From assembly GCA_044226045.1 (NCBI GenBank), contig JBGAHR010000002.1:62001-126000 (forward strand): a DNA stretch of 64,000 bases, read 5' to 3'. Positions 25,012 to 33,033 of this stretch are shown here, in pieces. The position numbers and the translations under genes are program-made. The DNA comes from Endoryza sp044226045 (GTDB lineage: Bacteria; Bacteroidota; Bacteroidia; Chitinophagales; Chitinophagaceae). Position 1 is the stretch's first letter. Each line of letters starts with the position of its first letter. The notes below the pieces were generated by a model. The model made no database searches, was not told the DNA's origin, and saw nothing but the letters and a program-made list of their open reading frames with translations.

Positions 25012-25593
25012 TTGCAAAACTCTTCCAAAATAATTCTCGGCATCGACCCCGGCACCCTGGTAATGGGTTATAGTATTATTGCTGTCAGGGGATCCCGCCT
25101 CGAATTGCGGGAAATGAGCATTCTGAAGATGAATGCTAAAAAGGATAACTATGAACGGCTCCAGATGATCCACAAGAAGGTGAATGAGCTGATCGAAAAA
25201 TACCAGCCGCACAGTTGCGCCATTGAAGCTCCATTCTTCGGCAAGAACGTACAAAGCATGCTAAAGCTGGGTCGCGCGCAGGGTGTGGCTATAGCCGCTG
25301 CCATGAATGCCGGAGTGGAAGTATTCGAATACTCACCCAAGAAAGTAAAGCAATCCGTTACCGGAAACGGCAATGCCGACAAAGACCAGGTTTGGAAAAT
25401 GCTGCAACAGCTCTTGTCGCTAAAAGCTGCTTCCCTCAAATACCTCGACGCTTCCGACGCGTTGGCGGTGGCCGTGTGCCATCATTTCCAGGACAACCCT
25501 GTTTTGCAACAATCAGCTGCCGGCGGCCTGAAAGGCTGGGAAGATTTTATCAGTAAAAACCCGGGAAGAGTCCGAAAGCCATCAGGCAAATAA
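25012..25593 (+). CDS. ruvC: Holliday junction endonuclease RuvC
   Basis: An RNase H-fold resolvase of about 193 residues. Acidic catalytic motifs are visible: GIDPGT near the start, AIEAPFFGKN, and the late YLDASDALAVAVCHH. It cleaves Holliday junctions with RuvAB. The start is unclear: no ATG precedes the conserved KIILGIDPG, so I choose TTG at 25012; a longer TTG start at 24940 adds a Leu/Ile-rich stretch overlapping the divergent flippase gene. Convergent with the HIT gene. Confidence 0.93.
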   Translation: MQNSSKIILGIDPGTLVMGYSIIAVRGSRLELREMSILKMNAKKDNYERLQMIHKKVNELIEKYQPHSCAIEAPFFGKNVQSMLKLGRAQGVAIAAAMNAGVEVFEYSPKKVKQSVTGNGNADKDQVWKMLQQLLSLKAASLKYLDASDALAVAVCHHFQDNPVLQQSAAGGLKGWEDFISKNPGRVRKPSGK

Positions 25594-25601
25594 TGACCCG
25601 A

Positions 25602-25997
25602 TCAGGCAGATAAATGGGAAAGGATTTTTGCCTGTGCCGCTTCCAGTTCGGAAGCACTGACTTTCATCTTGCCTTTGGTAAAATTCAGGTCTTCAATATC
25701 ATTGATAGGAACAAGATGCATATGCGCATGTGGCACTTCGAGGCCCACTACGGCCATGCCACAACGATTGCAGGGAAAAGCGGCTTCAAGGGCATGAGCA
25801 ATGGGCCGGGCAAATACCAGCATTTCAGCCAGGTACTCATCCGGCACATCAAAAAATTTATCAACCTCTATCTTAGGCACTACCAGCACATGCCCCTCGG
25901 CGAGTGGAAATATATCCAGAAACGCAAAAAACTTTTCGTTTTCCGCGATCTTGTAGGAAGGTATTTCCCCGGCGATGATTTTTGAAAAGATGGTCAT
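25602..25997 (-). CDS. HIT-family nucleotide hydrolase/transferase
   Basis: A 131-residue Hint-type protein starting MTIFSKIIAGEIPSYK, as in the family. The catalytic triad HAHMH is in VPHAHMHLVP, and GHVLVVPK marks the nucleotide site. Such enzymes hydrolyse adenosine phosphoramidates and similar nucleotides. The frame extends upstream through an 18-bp repeat array as FSAYSACSALSAS..., which is not part of the protein. It is probably in one transcript after greA. Confidence 0.93.
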   Translation of the reverse strand: MTIFSKIIAGEIPSYKIAENEKFFAFLDIFPLAEGHVLVVPKIEVDKFFDVPDEYLAEMLVFARPIAHALEAAFPCNRCGMAVVGLEVPHAHMHLVPINDIEDLNFTKGKMKVSASELEAAQAKILSHLSA

Positions 25998-26004
25998 TAT
26001 TGTA

Positions 26005-26094
26005 AACGCTGAAGACGCAGAGAACGCTGAATACGCAGAGAGCGCTGAAGACGCAGAGAGCGCTGAACACGCTGAGTATGCAGAGAACACTGCA
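26005..26094. repeat. 18-bp tandem repeat (five units) between greA and the HIT gene
   Basis: Units of AACGCTGAAGACGCAGAG run head to tail at 26005, 26023, 26041 and 26059, with a diverged fifth unit at 26077. Each is two related 9-mers. The array starts 5 bases after the greA stop (on the gene strand) and reaches to within 7 bases of the HIT start. Because the period is six codons it leaves frames open and creates false extensions. Related CGCTGAGGACG stretches occur near 51.4, 53.0, 53.4 and 53.8 kb. Confidence 0.9.
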
Positions 26095-26099
26095 GTTAA

Positions 26100-26573
26100 T
26101 TATACAGAAATATTTTCAATTTTAAATTTCAGGATACCGGCCGGTACGGTTACTTCCGCGATTTCGCCGATTGTTTTTCCCAACAGACCTTTTCCTATAG
26201 GAGAGGTTATGGAAATCTTTCCCTGTTTCAAATCGGCTTCTTTTTCGGAGACGATGTGAAAGGTCTGCTGCTTTTTAGCAGTCATGTTCATGACTGTTAC
26301 ACGGGTCAATATGGATACCTTGCTGGTATCAACAGCGCTCTCGTCCAGCACGCGGGCGCTGGCGATATCGCTTTCCAGTTTTTTTAATTTGGCCTCGAGG
26401 ATGCCCTGTGCCTCTTTGGCGGCATCGTACTCCGCATTTTCTTTCAGATCACCCTTTTCTCTTGCTTCAGCAATCGCTCTTGAAGCCGCCGGGCGATCCA
26501 CTGCTTTCATCCGATTCAGTTCAGCCTTCATCTGCTCCAGCGTTTCTTTCGTAACATATAAGATTCCGCTCAT
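26100..26573 (-). CDS. greA: Transcription elongation factor GreA
   Basis: A 157-residue two-domain factor of normal length. The coiled-coil tip EKGDLKENAEYDAAKEAQ carries the acidic pair (DLKENAEY) that, in GreA, lets RNA polymerase cleave backtracked RNA. The C-terminal domain includes SPIGKGLLGKTIGEIAEVTVPAG. ATG at 26573 follows a strong AGGAGG site. An intrinsic terminator lies in the leader, upstream of the ribosome site. Confidence 0.97.
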   Translation of the reverse strand: MSGILYVTKETLEQMKAELNRMKAVDRPAASRAIAEAREKGDLKENAEYDAAKEAQGILEAKLKKLESDIASARVLDESAVDTSKVSILTRVTVMNMTAKKQQTFHIVSEKEADLKQGKISITSPIGKGLLGKTIGEIAEVTVPAGILKFKIENISV

Positions 26574-26578
26574 AACTT

Positions 26579-26584
26579 CCTCCT
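26579..26584 (-). promoter_or_regulatory. Strong Shine-Dalgarno site of greA
   Basis: AGGAGG on the minus strand with 5 bases before the ATG. Such perfect sites are uncommon in Bacteroidota genes, and most others in this window lack one. Confidence 0.75.
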
Positions 26585-26610
26585 TTTAATTCGTTGGTCT
26601 GTATTAAACA

Positions 26611-26651
26611 GAAAAAAATAACAACGCCTCAGAACAATTGCTGAAGCGTTG
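26611..26651 (-). terminator. Intrinsic terminator in front of greA
   Basis: On the minus strand CAACGCTTCAG and CTGAGGCGTTG form an 11-bp stem (one G-T pair) with an 8-base loop, followed by TATTTTTTTC. It lies 38 bases before the greA ATG and downstream of a possible promoter at 26664-26691. It either ends the lipoprotein transcript or attenuates greA. Confidence 0.8.
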
Positions 26652-26663
26652 CTACATAGGTTA

Positions 26664-26691
26664 CAAAAATAGGGAATTTTTATATAAACAA
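26664..26691 (-). promoter_or_regulatory. Possible greA promoter
   Basis: On the minus strand TATTTTTG (26664-26671) matches the -7 box and TTG (26689-26691) lies 17 bases upstream. The predicted start would be about 85 bases before the greA ATG, upstream of the hairpin terminator. AT-rich sequence makes chance matches possible. Confidence 0.45.
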
Positions 26692-26754
26692 GTCTCTCCG
26701 CAACAAATCGGGATGGTTAATCAATAACTATTTGATTTACCGTATCTGAAAGCA

Positions 26755-27207
26755 CTAATACCTGGCAAAGACATATTTATAATCGTAATTGGTTCCGTAA
26801 TAAAGGGAATTGAAAGTTAAACTGTTGCTGAACCAGGCTTCATCAAAGTCCCAATCAATCACCCTGCTTCCGGAATAGTTTTGCAAATGCAAACTGAATA
26901 CCTGGCGGCTGCCGCTGTGGTATACTCCGTGTGCATCATAGTAGCCGTCGTTTACCCAGCGCAAATACCATGTTCCTTTCATGAGGTCGTAGCCATCGTC
27001 GTATACAGCCTGGCCATTTCCATAAAAATTAAATACCCCCTGTTCGTATCCGGTATAAATAGTAGTAGTTCTGTAGCCATCTGATTTTTCTGCATAGTCG
27101 AGTATCCAGCGCCCTACCAGGCTATTTCCCTCACGTACCACCGATTTGGTACAGGCCGAAAAAATCACAGGAACAACCAGCAAAAGGATGAGTAGATTTC
27201 TTTTCAT
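26755..27207 (-). CDS. Small lipoprotein of unknown function (lipocalin-like)
   Basis: A 150-residue protein with a lipoprotein signal: LLLVVPVIFSAC, Cys19 being the acylation site. The mature part starts with GRWILDYAEKSDGYRTTT and continues with alternating strands rich in Tyr and Gly (FNFYGNGQAVYDDGY, GTWYLRW). The pattern resembles short lipocalin-like lipoproteins, but the family is not named with certainty. A related pair of AAAACTGTTTTG sites lies just upstream. Confidence 0.75.
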   Translation of the reverse strand: MKRNLLILLLVVPVIFSACTKSVVREGNSLVGRWILDYAEKSDGYRTTTIYTGYEQGVFNFYGNGQAVYDDGYDLMKGTWYLRWVNDGYYDAHGVYHSGSRQVFSLHLQNYSGSRVIDWDFDEAWFSNSLTFNSLYYGTNYDYKYVFARY

Positions 27208-27209
27208 AT

Positions 27210-27279
27210 AAAACTGTTTTGAGGTGATAACTATTCATCCGTATGACGAACGAACAAGGGCAATGTCAAAACAGTTTTG
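27210..27279. promoter_or_regulatory. Pair of AAAACTGTTTTG sites upstream of the lipoprotein gene
   Basis: AAAACTGTTTTG at 27210-27221 and its reverse complement within CAAAACAGTTTTGG at 27267-27279 form an inverted pair 46 bases apart. Each half is itself nearly palindromic. The near copy ends 3 bases from the ATG. They look like operator sites or the feet of a large hairpin; no regulator is known. Confidence 0.4.
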
Positions 27280-27307
27280 GTCTATTAACGAAACTTTAGA
27301 AACAATA

Positions 27308-29983
27308 CTACTGAAGGGTGATAGAATGAGTTCCTGAATTACACGTTATTTTAACAAATCCATCCACGGGCATCAATCGCTTTTGCTGATACATGACCGT
27401 TTTACCACCTGTCTCCAATCTTACCATTGCAGAGGCCGCGGCCGGAATGGTAAACTCGAAAAGAATACGGCCGTTTTCTCTTTTCCAGTTTGATCGGATC
27501 TGGCCATACGGCGACTGATGCTTTGCTTCGAAATGATCAAGTCCTTCAACGAAATGAGGCTCGAGTAAAATATTTTTAAACCCTGGTGATTGCGGATCAG
27601 GTCTTATACCGCCGAGCGCCTTGTACATCCAGGCACCAATCTCGCCAAACATGATATGGTTCATGGAAATATCGGACTTCGCTTCTATTGGCCAGTTCTC
27701 GTATAAAGTTGTTGCACCGTTTTTGATCCACCAACCCCAGGAAGGAAATGCTTCGGCCGTTGCTAACCGGTAGGCGATCTGCGCATACCCGTTTTCACTG
27801 AGCGCATTCAAAATGGCTTTGGTGCCCAATAATCCCACATCGAGTTTCCATCCGTCAGCCTCTATCCGTTTGGCAAGATTCGATGCCACCTTTGTCACCA
27901 GGCTGTCCGGAACCAGCCCCCACATAAGCGGTACACTCAATTCCGTTTGCAGTCCGCTACCATAAATTCCTTTGTTCTTATTATAGAATTTTGCATTAAA
28001 GGCGGCTTTGATTTTTTTTGCGAGTGACTGATACTTCAGGTAATCTTCTTTTTTATTAAATAACCGGGCTGCTTCTGCCAGAATCTTCACATCGGTGTAG
28101 TAGTAGGCGGTAGATGTTAGGTCAACGGGCGACTGCGATTTAACCGGTATCCAGTCTCCCAATCCCCAACTGGTGATCCCGTCAGGGTACTGTTCGTTGA
28201 TATAATCTACATAGCGGCGGATCGATTCGTAACTCTGTTTCAACAGGCGATCATCGCCATAAAACAGGTAAACATTCCAGGGAATAATGGCGATGGTACT
28301 GGTCCAGTCGGGACCATTGGCCCATTCATACCCCCATCCGCTGGTTGGAATAATAGCCGGCAATACCCCATTGAGTTGTTGTTCATCGCGATGATCGGCG
28401 AGCCATTTCTCATAGATGGTGATCGCGTCGAAATTAAACAGACCTGTTTCGCTGGCAATCTGGGCATCTCCGGTCCAGCCATTTTTCTCGCGATGAGGAC
28501 AATCTGTGGGATATCCAAACAGATTAGACAGATAGGATTGGTTGGTGGCTTCCCAGATTTTATTCAGAATGATATTAGAAGATTGAATAGTCCCTGCTAC
28601 AGGAACATCACTGTGTGCAAAAAAAGCCGTCAGACTTTGTGCCGTCAATGAAACCGGTTTGCTACTGGTTACTTCTACATACTGAAACCCTTTGTAATTA
28701 AACCGGGGTTGAAAGCTCTCCCAGCTTCCCCCTCCTTTGGTAATAAAGATATCCGTTTGAAAAGGGTCAGTGTCATCCGTTGGCCGGTAATGGGCATCTA
28801 TATTGGAAATATCCACTCTGCCATTTGAATAAAGTCGCTCCCCATGTTTCATCCGGATGACTGTACCCGGTTCGGCGCGTAAGCGGATGCGACTGATACC
28901 CGACATATTTTTGGGAAATCGGTACACATAGAGGGTATCCCCTGATTGAGAAAGCAATTCGGCAGAAAGGCTATCTGTCAGCCGAACCGGCTGCAGTGTT
29001 TGCGACACAATATTCAAGGTTGGAGCTGAACGAAACATTACTCCTTTCCAGGCCGTATCGATAAAACCCGGTTCACTCCATCGAGGCTGTTCAAGTCGGG
29101 CATCGTAATGCTCTGCCGTATAGATGCTGTTAAAGATTACCGGCGAGAGGGACGTCTTCCAGGATTTGTCCGTCACAATCAGTTGTTCTGATCCATCTTC
29201 ATAGCGAATGCGAATATTGAGACAGAAGGAGGGCCTGGCCCTCCAGGGCGCATCCTGAAAATACCAGACTGCTGTTGATTGATGATTGTACCAGCCATTT
29301 CCCAGCAGAACTCCTACCGCATTTTCTCCCTGTTGAATTTCCCGGGTGATATCATGTGTTACGTATAATATCCTTCTGTCGAATCGTGTGTACATGGGAT
29401 CCATAAAATGATCGCCGATCTTTTTTCCGTTTATGTACAACTCAAACAAACCTGCCGCTGCCACATAAGCTCTGGCAGATACGATCTTCTTTGGGCTATT
29501 AAAATTTTTTCTGAAATAAGGGGCGGGTTTCAGGTTGATATCCCGGGTATCCTGTATCCACAAACCTTTCCAGGAATCGGTTTGCATCATGCCCGTTTCG
29601 AACCAGGAAACGGCCGACTGCACCAGTCTCTGTTGCGCATCAAATGCATTTACTTTCCAGTAATAACGCGTAAAAGGCTTCAGGGCAGGTCCGTTGTAAA
29701 CGAAATATCCTCGATCGCTGCGGATTTTGCCGGATTGCCAGGTAGTCTTTTGGCCTGAAACCAGGCGATCATCTGTTCCAATGATCACCTCGTAACTAGC
29801 TTGCCTGGCCTGTTGCCTGTTATCTTCATAGATCCAGGACAACCGGGGATCAGTCACATCAATTCCCAATGGTTTGTCGAGGTATTCACAGCGAAGGTGA
29901 TTGACAGAGGCCTGGGCGATGGAAGCCTGTTGAAAACAAAATAACAAGAACAGGATAGCAAGCAGTCGAATAGATTTTTTCAT
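27308..29983 (-). CDS. Exported alpha-L-rhamnosidase, glycoside hydrolase family 78
   Basis: An 891-residue enzyme with a signal peptide ending near SIAQA. Domains in order: Fn3-like N-terminal domain (VNHLRCEYLDKPLGIDVTDPRLSW), rhamnosidase N-terminal domain (PYFRKNFNSPKK..., GNGWYNHQS), a middle beta domain, then the six-hairpin catalytic domain with DCPHREKNGWTGDAQ near residue 495 that holds the general acid, a late NHIMFGEIGAWMYK with the second acidic residue, and a C-terminal beta domain. It releases terminal L-rhamnose from plant glycans or glycosides. The ATG at 29983 is chosen over a GTG-type extension. No TonB/SusD pair adjoins. Confidence 0.93.
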   Translation of the reverse strand: MKKSIRLLAILFLLFCFQQASIAQASVNHLRCEYLDKPLGIDVTDPRLSWIYEDNRQQARQASYEVIIGTDDRLVSGQKTTWQSGKIRSDRGYFVYNGPALKPFTRYYWKVNAFDAQQRLVQSAVSWFETGMMQTDSWKGLWIQDTRDINLKPAPYFRKNFNSPKKIVSARAYVAAAGLFELYINGKKIGDHFMDPMYTRFDRRILYVTHDITREIQQGENAVGVLLGNGWYNHQSTAVWYFQDAPWRARPSFCLNIRIRYEDGSEQLIVTDKSWKTSLSPVIFNSIYTAEHYDARLEQPRWSEPGFIDTAWKGVMFRSAPTLNIVSQTLQPVRLTDSLSAELLSQSGDTLYVYRFPKNMSGISRIRLRAEPGTVIRMKHGERLYSNGRVDISNIDAHYRPTDDTDPFQTDIFITKGGGSWESFQPRFNYKGFQYVEVTSSKPVSLTAQSLTAFFAHSDVPVAGTIQSSNIILNKIWEATNQSYLSNLFGYPTDCPHREKNGWTGDAQIASETGLFNFDAITIYEKWLADHRDEQQLNGVLPAIIPTSGWGYEWANGPDWTSTIAIIPWNVYLFYGDDRLLKQSYESIRRYVDYINEQYPDGITSWGLGDWIPVKSQSPVDLTSTAYYYTDVKILAEAARLFNKKEDYLKYQSLAKKIKAAFNAKFYNKNKGIYGSGLQTELSVPLMWGLVPDSLVTKVASNLAKRIEADGWKLDVGLLGTKAILNALSENGYAQIAYRLATAEAFPSWGWWIKNGATTLYENWPIEAKSDISMNHIMFGEIGAWMYKALGGIRPDPQSPGFKNILLEPHFVEGLDHFEAKHQSPYGQIRSNWKRENGRILFEFTIPAAASAMVRLETGGKTVMYQQKRLMPVDGFVKITCNSGTHSITLQ

Positions 29984-30049
29984 GTTGGTCTGGTATGGCA
30001 ATAAAGATAGGAGAATTGCATACCCCGACCATACTGTGCTGACCTGCTC

Positions 30050-30973
30050 TTAAATGCCGAGTTTTTCCAATACGATCTTCGACATATTCAGAAATGCTTC
30101 ATGGCTGTATCCGGCAATATGAGGCGTGATGATTACTTCGGGTTGTTGATTCAGCCATTCGAATTGTTGCTGTTCCTCTGGGGTAAAAGTTTCCGGTTTT
30201 TCATTTTCCAGTACATCGAGGCCGGCGGCGGAAATCTGTCCGTTTTGCAAAGCCTGAATGACGGCCCGGGTATCGTGTGTTTTTCCTCTGGAGGTATTCA
30301 GAAAAATCGGTTTTTGTCGAAGTCCTTCAAAGAATTCAGCATTGGCCAAATGAAATGTTTCGGCGGTTAAAGGAACATGCAGGCTGACAACATCCGCATA
30401 TCGTTGAATTTGTTCGAGGCTGGCTTCTTTGATATAACCGCCGCCAAAATCAAACTTGTATTTGTCGTAGGCGAGTACCGTCACCTGGAATACCGACAGT
30501 AATCGTGCAAACTGGCTTCCGGTATTACCGAAACCGATAAGGCCTACAGTTTTACCGGTCAATTCTGTACCCCGGTTGGCGTCTCTGATCCATTTTCCGG
30601 CTACTACTTCGCGATTACTCGACACTATTTTATTCAAAAGCGCCAGCAATAAACCAAGCGCATGTTCTGCCACGGCATTTCTGTTCCCTTCCGGGCTGCT
30701 CACACATTTGATCCCTTTCGATTCGGCGAATTTCACATCGATCAATTCCATGCCGCTGCCCAGTCTGCCTATCCACTTTAGTGAACGGGCTGCTTCAAGC
30801 ATTGGCTTATCGATATTCAGGCGGGTGGTTACGATCAATCCCTCCACTTCATCTATCTGCTGCATTAACTCCTCATAAGTTATCTGGGGGAGATAATGCA
30901 CCTGATAGAGTCTCTGCTCCAGTTGCTCCAACAGGTAGTCGGGTGCTTTCGCTGTAATAATTACTTTTCGCAT
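30050..30973 (-). CDS. NAD-dependent D-2-hydroxyacid dehydrogenase family protein
   Basis: A 307-residue enzyme with an N-terminal substrate domain and a Rossmann domain carrying GLIGFGNTGSQFARLL. FLNTSRGKTHDTRAVIQAL, GLDVLENEKPE and TPHIAGYS carry the conserved active-site Arg, Glu and His. It resembles 3-phosphoglycerate or glycerate dehydrogenases but lacks the ACT domain of many SerA proteins, so the substrate is not settled. It lies 27 bases downstream of rsmA on the same strand. Confidence 0.88.
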   Translation of the reverse strand: MRKVIITAKAPDYLLEQLEQRLYQVHYLPQITYEELMQQIDEVEGLIVTTRLNIDKPMLEAARSLKWIGRLGSGMELIDVKFAESKGIKCVSSPEGNRNAVAEHALGLLLALLNKIVSSNREVVAGKWIRDANRGTELTGKTVGLIGFGNTGSQFARLLSVFQVTVLAYDKYKFDFGGGYIKEASLEQIQRYADVVSLHVPLTAETFHLANAEFFEGLRQKPIFLNTSRGKTHDTRAVIQALQNGQISAAGLDVLENEKPETFTPEEQQQFEWLNQQPEVIITPHIAGYSHEAFLNMSKIVLEKLGI

Positions 30974-31000
30974 GATTCGTGATTTGCTAACCTATTCTTA

Positions 31001-31753
31001 TTACCTCATTTTAAAAGTCAGTGCGGCGAATTCATCCACACTGAGTTGTTCGGCTCTTTTATTAAACAACGGATCTTCCAGCTCTTTGGGTTCAAAAAGA
31101 GCTTTAACCGCATTTCGGAGTGTTTTTCTTCTTTGATTAAATGCTGTTTTTACCAGGTTGAAAAAATGCTTCTCCGATTTCATCTCCGGCAGTTCTTTTC
31201 GACGGGTAAGCCGGATGACGGCGCTTTTTACTTTGGGTGGCGGATTAAAACTATTCTCATCGACTTCGAACAGATACTCCACATCATAAAAAGCCTGCAC
31301 CAGTACACTGATGACACCGTACACCTTGCTTCCCTCCTTCGCAGCTGTGCGTTGCGCCACCTCTTTCTGAAACATACCAATCATGACCGGTACATACTCT
31401 TTCCACTCCAGCATCCTGAACAGGATCTGCGAAGAAATATTATAGGGAAAATTGCCAATTACCGTAAACTCGCCCGCAAAAGGCCGGTCGATCTCCAGGA
31501 TGCTTCCTGGTATGATCTTATCTTTTAAAGCCGGAAAATGAGCCGACAGCCACTGCACTTTTTCGTCATCCAGTTCCACACAGCGCAGTTCGATATCGGG
31601 AATCGTCAATAGGTATTTGGTCAGGGCGCCTCCTCCCGGTCCCACTTCGAGTAAATGGTGTACAGGATTCTGTTGTAAAGCATCCACGATCCGCCGGGAA
31701 ATCTGTTCATCCTTCAGAAAGTGCTGACCTAGTGATTTTTTAAGTGTGTACAT
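31001..31753 (-). CDS. rsmA: 16S rRNA dimethyladenosine transferase RsmA (KsgA)
   Basis: A 250-residue SAM-dependent methyltransferase. KKSLGQHFLKDEQISRRIV opens the protein, the SAM motif is EVGPGGGALTKYL, and the catalytic motif is GNFPYNIS; FNPPPKVKSAVIRL follows. It dimethylates A1518 and A1519 near the 3' end of 16S rRNA. ATG at 31753 lies only 7 bases from a perfect -7 box, so the leader is very short. It starts a likely transcript into the dehydrogenase gene. Confidence 0.97.
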   Translation of the reverse strand: MYTLKKSLGQHFLKDEQISRRIVDALQQNPVHHLLEVGPGGGALTKYLLTIPDIELRCVELDDEKVQWLSAHFPALKDKIIPGSILEIDRPFAGEFTVIGNFPYNISSQILFRMLEWKEYVPVMIGMFQKEVAQRTAAKEGSKVYGVISVLVQAFYDVEYLFEVDENSFNPPPKVKSAVIRLTRRKELPEMKSEKHFFNLVKTAFNQRRKTLRNAVKALFEPKELEDPLFNKRAEQLSVDEFAALTFKMR

Positions 31754-31760
31754 CCGAAGA

Positions 31761-31768
31761 CAAAGGTA
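31761..31768 (-). promoter_or_regulatory. -7 box for rsmA
   Basis: TACCTTTG on the minus strand matches the consensus and is 7 bases from the rsmA ATG, implying a leaderless or very short mRNA. The -33 partner is not convincing. Confidence 0.45.
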
Positions 31769-31797
31769 GGCACTGGACCAGACAACAGGCGGGGCAA

Positions 31798-31831
31798 TTT
31801 GCCCCTACATTTTTCATTTTCCGTATTTTCG
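31798..31831 (+). promoter_or_regulatory. Probable pdxA promoter, overlapping a GGGGCAA/TTGCCCC hairpin
   Basis: TTTG at 31798-31801 and TATTTTCG at 31824-31831 are separated by 22 bases, with one mismatch in the -7 box. The TTTG lies in the perfect 7-bp palindrome GGGGCAATTTGCCCC (31791-31805), which could be an operator or a repeat. Confidence 0.4.
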
Positions 31832-31842
31832 CCATTCAACCA

Positions 31843-32940
31843 ATGAATATGCAAGCACCCGCGCATAAGCCTGTAATCGGTATCTCTACCGGAGACCTCA
31901 ATGGGATAGGAATTGAGCTAATCATTAAAGCCTTTTCCGATCATCGTCTCCTGGAAATGTGTACCCCGATTATTTTTTCTTCTAATAAAGTCATCAACTT
32001 CTATAAAAAGTCGGTGCCCGACGCCAATTTCAACTACCAGAGCATTAAGGATTTCACCCGCATCAATCACAAGCAGGTGAATATTTTCAACTGCTGGGAA
32101 GAGGAAATAGCCATTACGCCCGGTCAATTGACTGAGACCGGAGGCATTTACGCCGTGAAATCGCTGGTAGCCGCCGCCGAGGCTTTAAAGGAGAAAAAGA
32201 TCCAGGGACTGGTTACAGCCCCCATTCATAAAAAGAATACACAATCGCCTCAGTTCAACTTTACCGGTCATACCCCCTATCTGAAAAATCTGTTTGGCGT
32301 TCCGGAAGTGGTGATGCTGATGGTGGCCGATAATTTCAGGGTTGCGTTACTGAGTGAACATGTGCCCGTAAGTGAAGCGGCCAAATATGTAACCAGGGAA
32401 AATATTCTGTCAAAATTGACAGTGCTCAACCAATCACTGATAAAAGATTTCGGCATCGATAAACCCAAGATCGCTGTATTGGGATTGAATCCGCATGCAG
32501 GTGATGAAGGCCTGATCGGAAAAGAGGAAGAAGAGATTATTCGTCCCGCTATTAAGGAAGCCAAGCACAACATGCTGGTGATGGGGCCCTACAGTGCGGA
32601 TGCGTTCTTTGCCCGTCGTCATTATGAAAAATTCGATGCGGTACTGGCCATGTACCACGACCAGGGTTTGATACCTTTCAAATCTCTGGCTTCCGGAGAG
32701 GGTGTGAATTACACCGCGGGATTGCCGGCTATCAGAACTTCACCCGATCATGGAACCGCCTTTGATATCGCCGGAAAGAACAAGGCAGATGCTTCTTCCT
32801 TCCTGACGGCTATTTATGAATGCATCGATATCATCAATCGCAGAAACGGTTATGTGGAGAACAGGAGAAATCCTTTGAAGAAGATCACGTCTGTTCTGCT
32901 GGCCAACGTGCAGGACGAGAAAATTGAAGAAGGGAATTAA
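31843..32940 (+). CDS. pdxA: 4-hydroxythreonine-4-phosphate dehydrogenase PdxA
   Basis: A 365-residue enzyme of pyridoxal 5'-phosphate synthesis that oxidises 4-phosphohydroxy-L-threonine. It shows GISTGDLNGIGIEL, LGLNPHAGDEGLIGKEE, AMYHDQGLIPFK and RTSPDHGTAFDIAGK, which include the conserved metal-binding His residues and substrate loop. I start at ATG 31843; the frame upstream overlaps rsmA. A strong terminator follows. Confidence 0.95.
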   Translation: MNMQAPAHKPVIGISTGDLNGIGIELIIKAFSDHRLLEMCTPIIFSSNKVINFYKKSVPDANFNYQSIKDFTRINHKQVNIFNCWEEEIAITPGQLTETGGIYAVKSLVAAAEALKEKKIQGLVTAPIHKKNTQSPQFNFTGHTPYLKNLFGVPEVVMLMVADNFRVALLSEHVPVSEAAKYVTRENILSKLTVLNQSLIKDFGIDKPKIAVLGLNPHAGDEGLIGKEEEEIIRPAIKEAKHNMLVMGPYSADAFFARRHYEKFDAVLAMYHDQGLIPFKSLASGEGVNYTAGLPAIRTSPDHGTAFDIAGKNKADASSFLTAIYECIDIINRRNGYVENRRNPLKKITSVLLANVQDEKIEEGN

Positions 32941-32954
32941 TCAAAAATGAATAT

Positions 32955-32996
32955 AAAAGAGAGAGAGAAGGAAATCATCCTTCTCTCTCTTTTTTG
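32955..32996. terminator. Terminator between pdxA and the T9SS gene, probably bidirectional
   Basis: A long stem of AAAAGAGAGAGAGAAGGA with TCCTTCTCTCTCTTTT and a short loop, flanked by A- and T-runs, lies between converging genes. Confidence 0.8.
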
Positions 32997-33033
32997 AAAA
33001 CTATTGCCGGGAAAACGTGAAAACAGCTTTTGT

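Noticed and set aside
25975..26259. Plus-strand frame NAEDAENAEYAES
   Set aside because: Translation of the 18-bp array plus antisense greA.
31791..31805. GGGGCAATTTGCCCC as a terminator of rsmA or pdxA
   Set aside because: It lies upstream of both divergent genes and lacks a T-run; better explained as a palindrome in the pdxA promoter.
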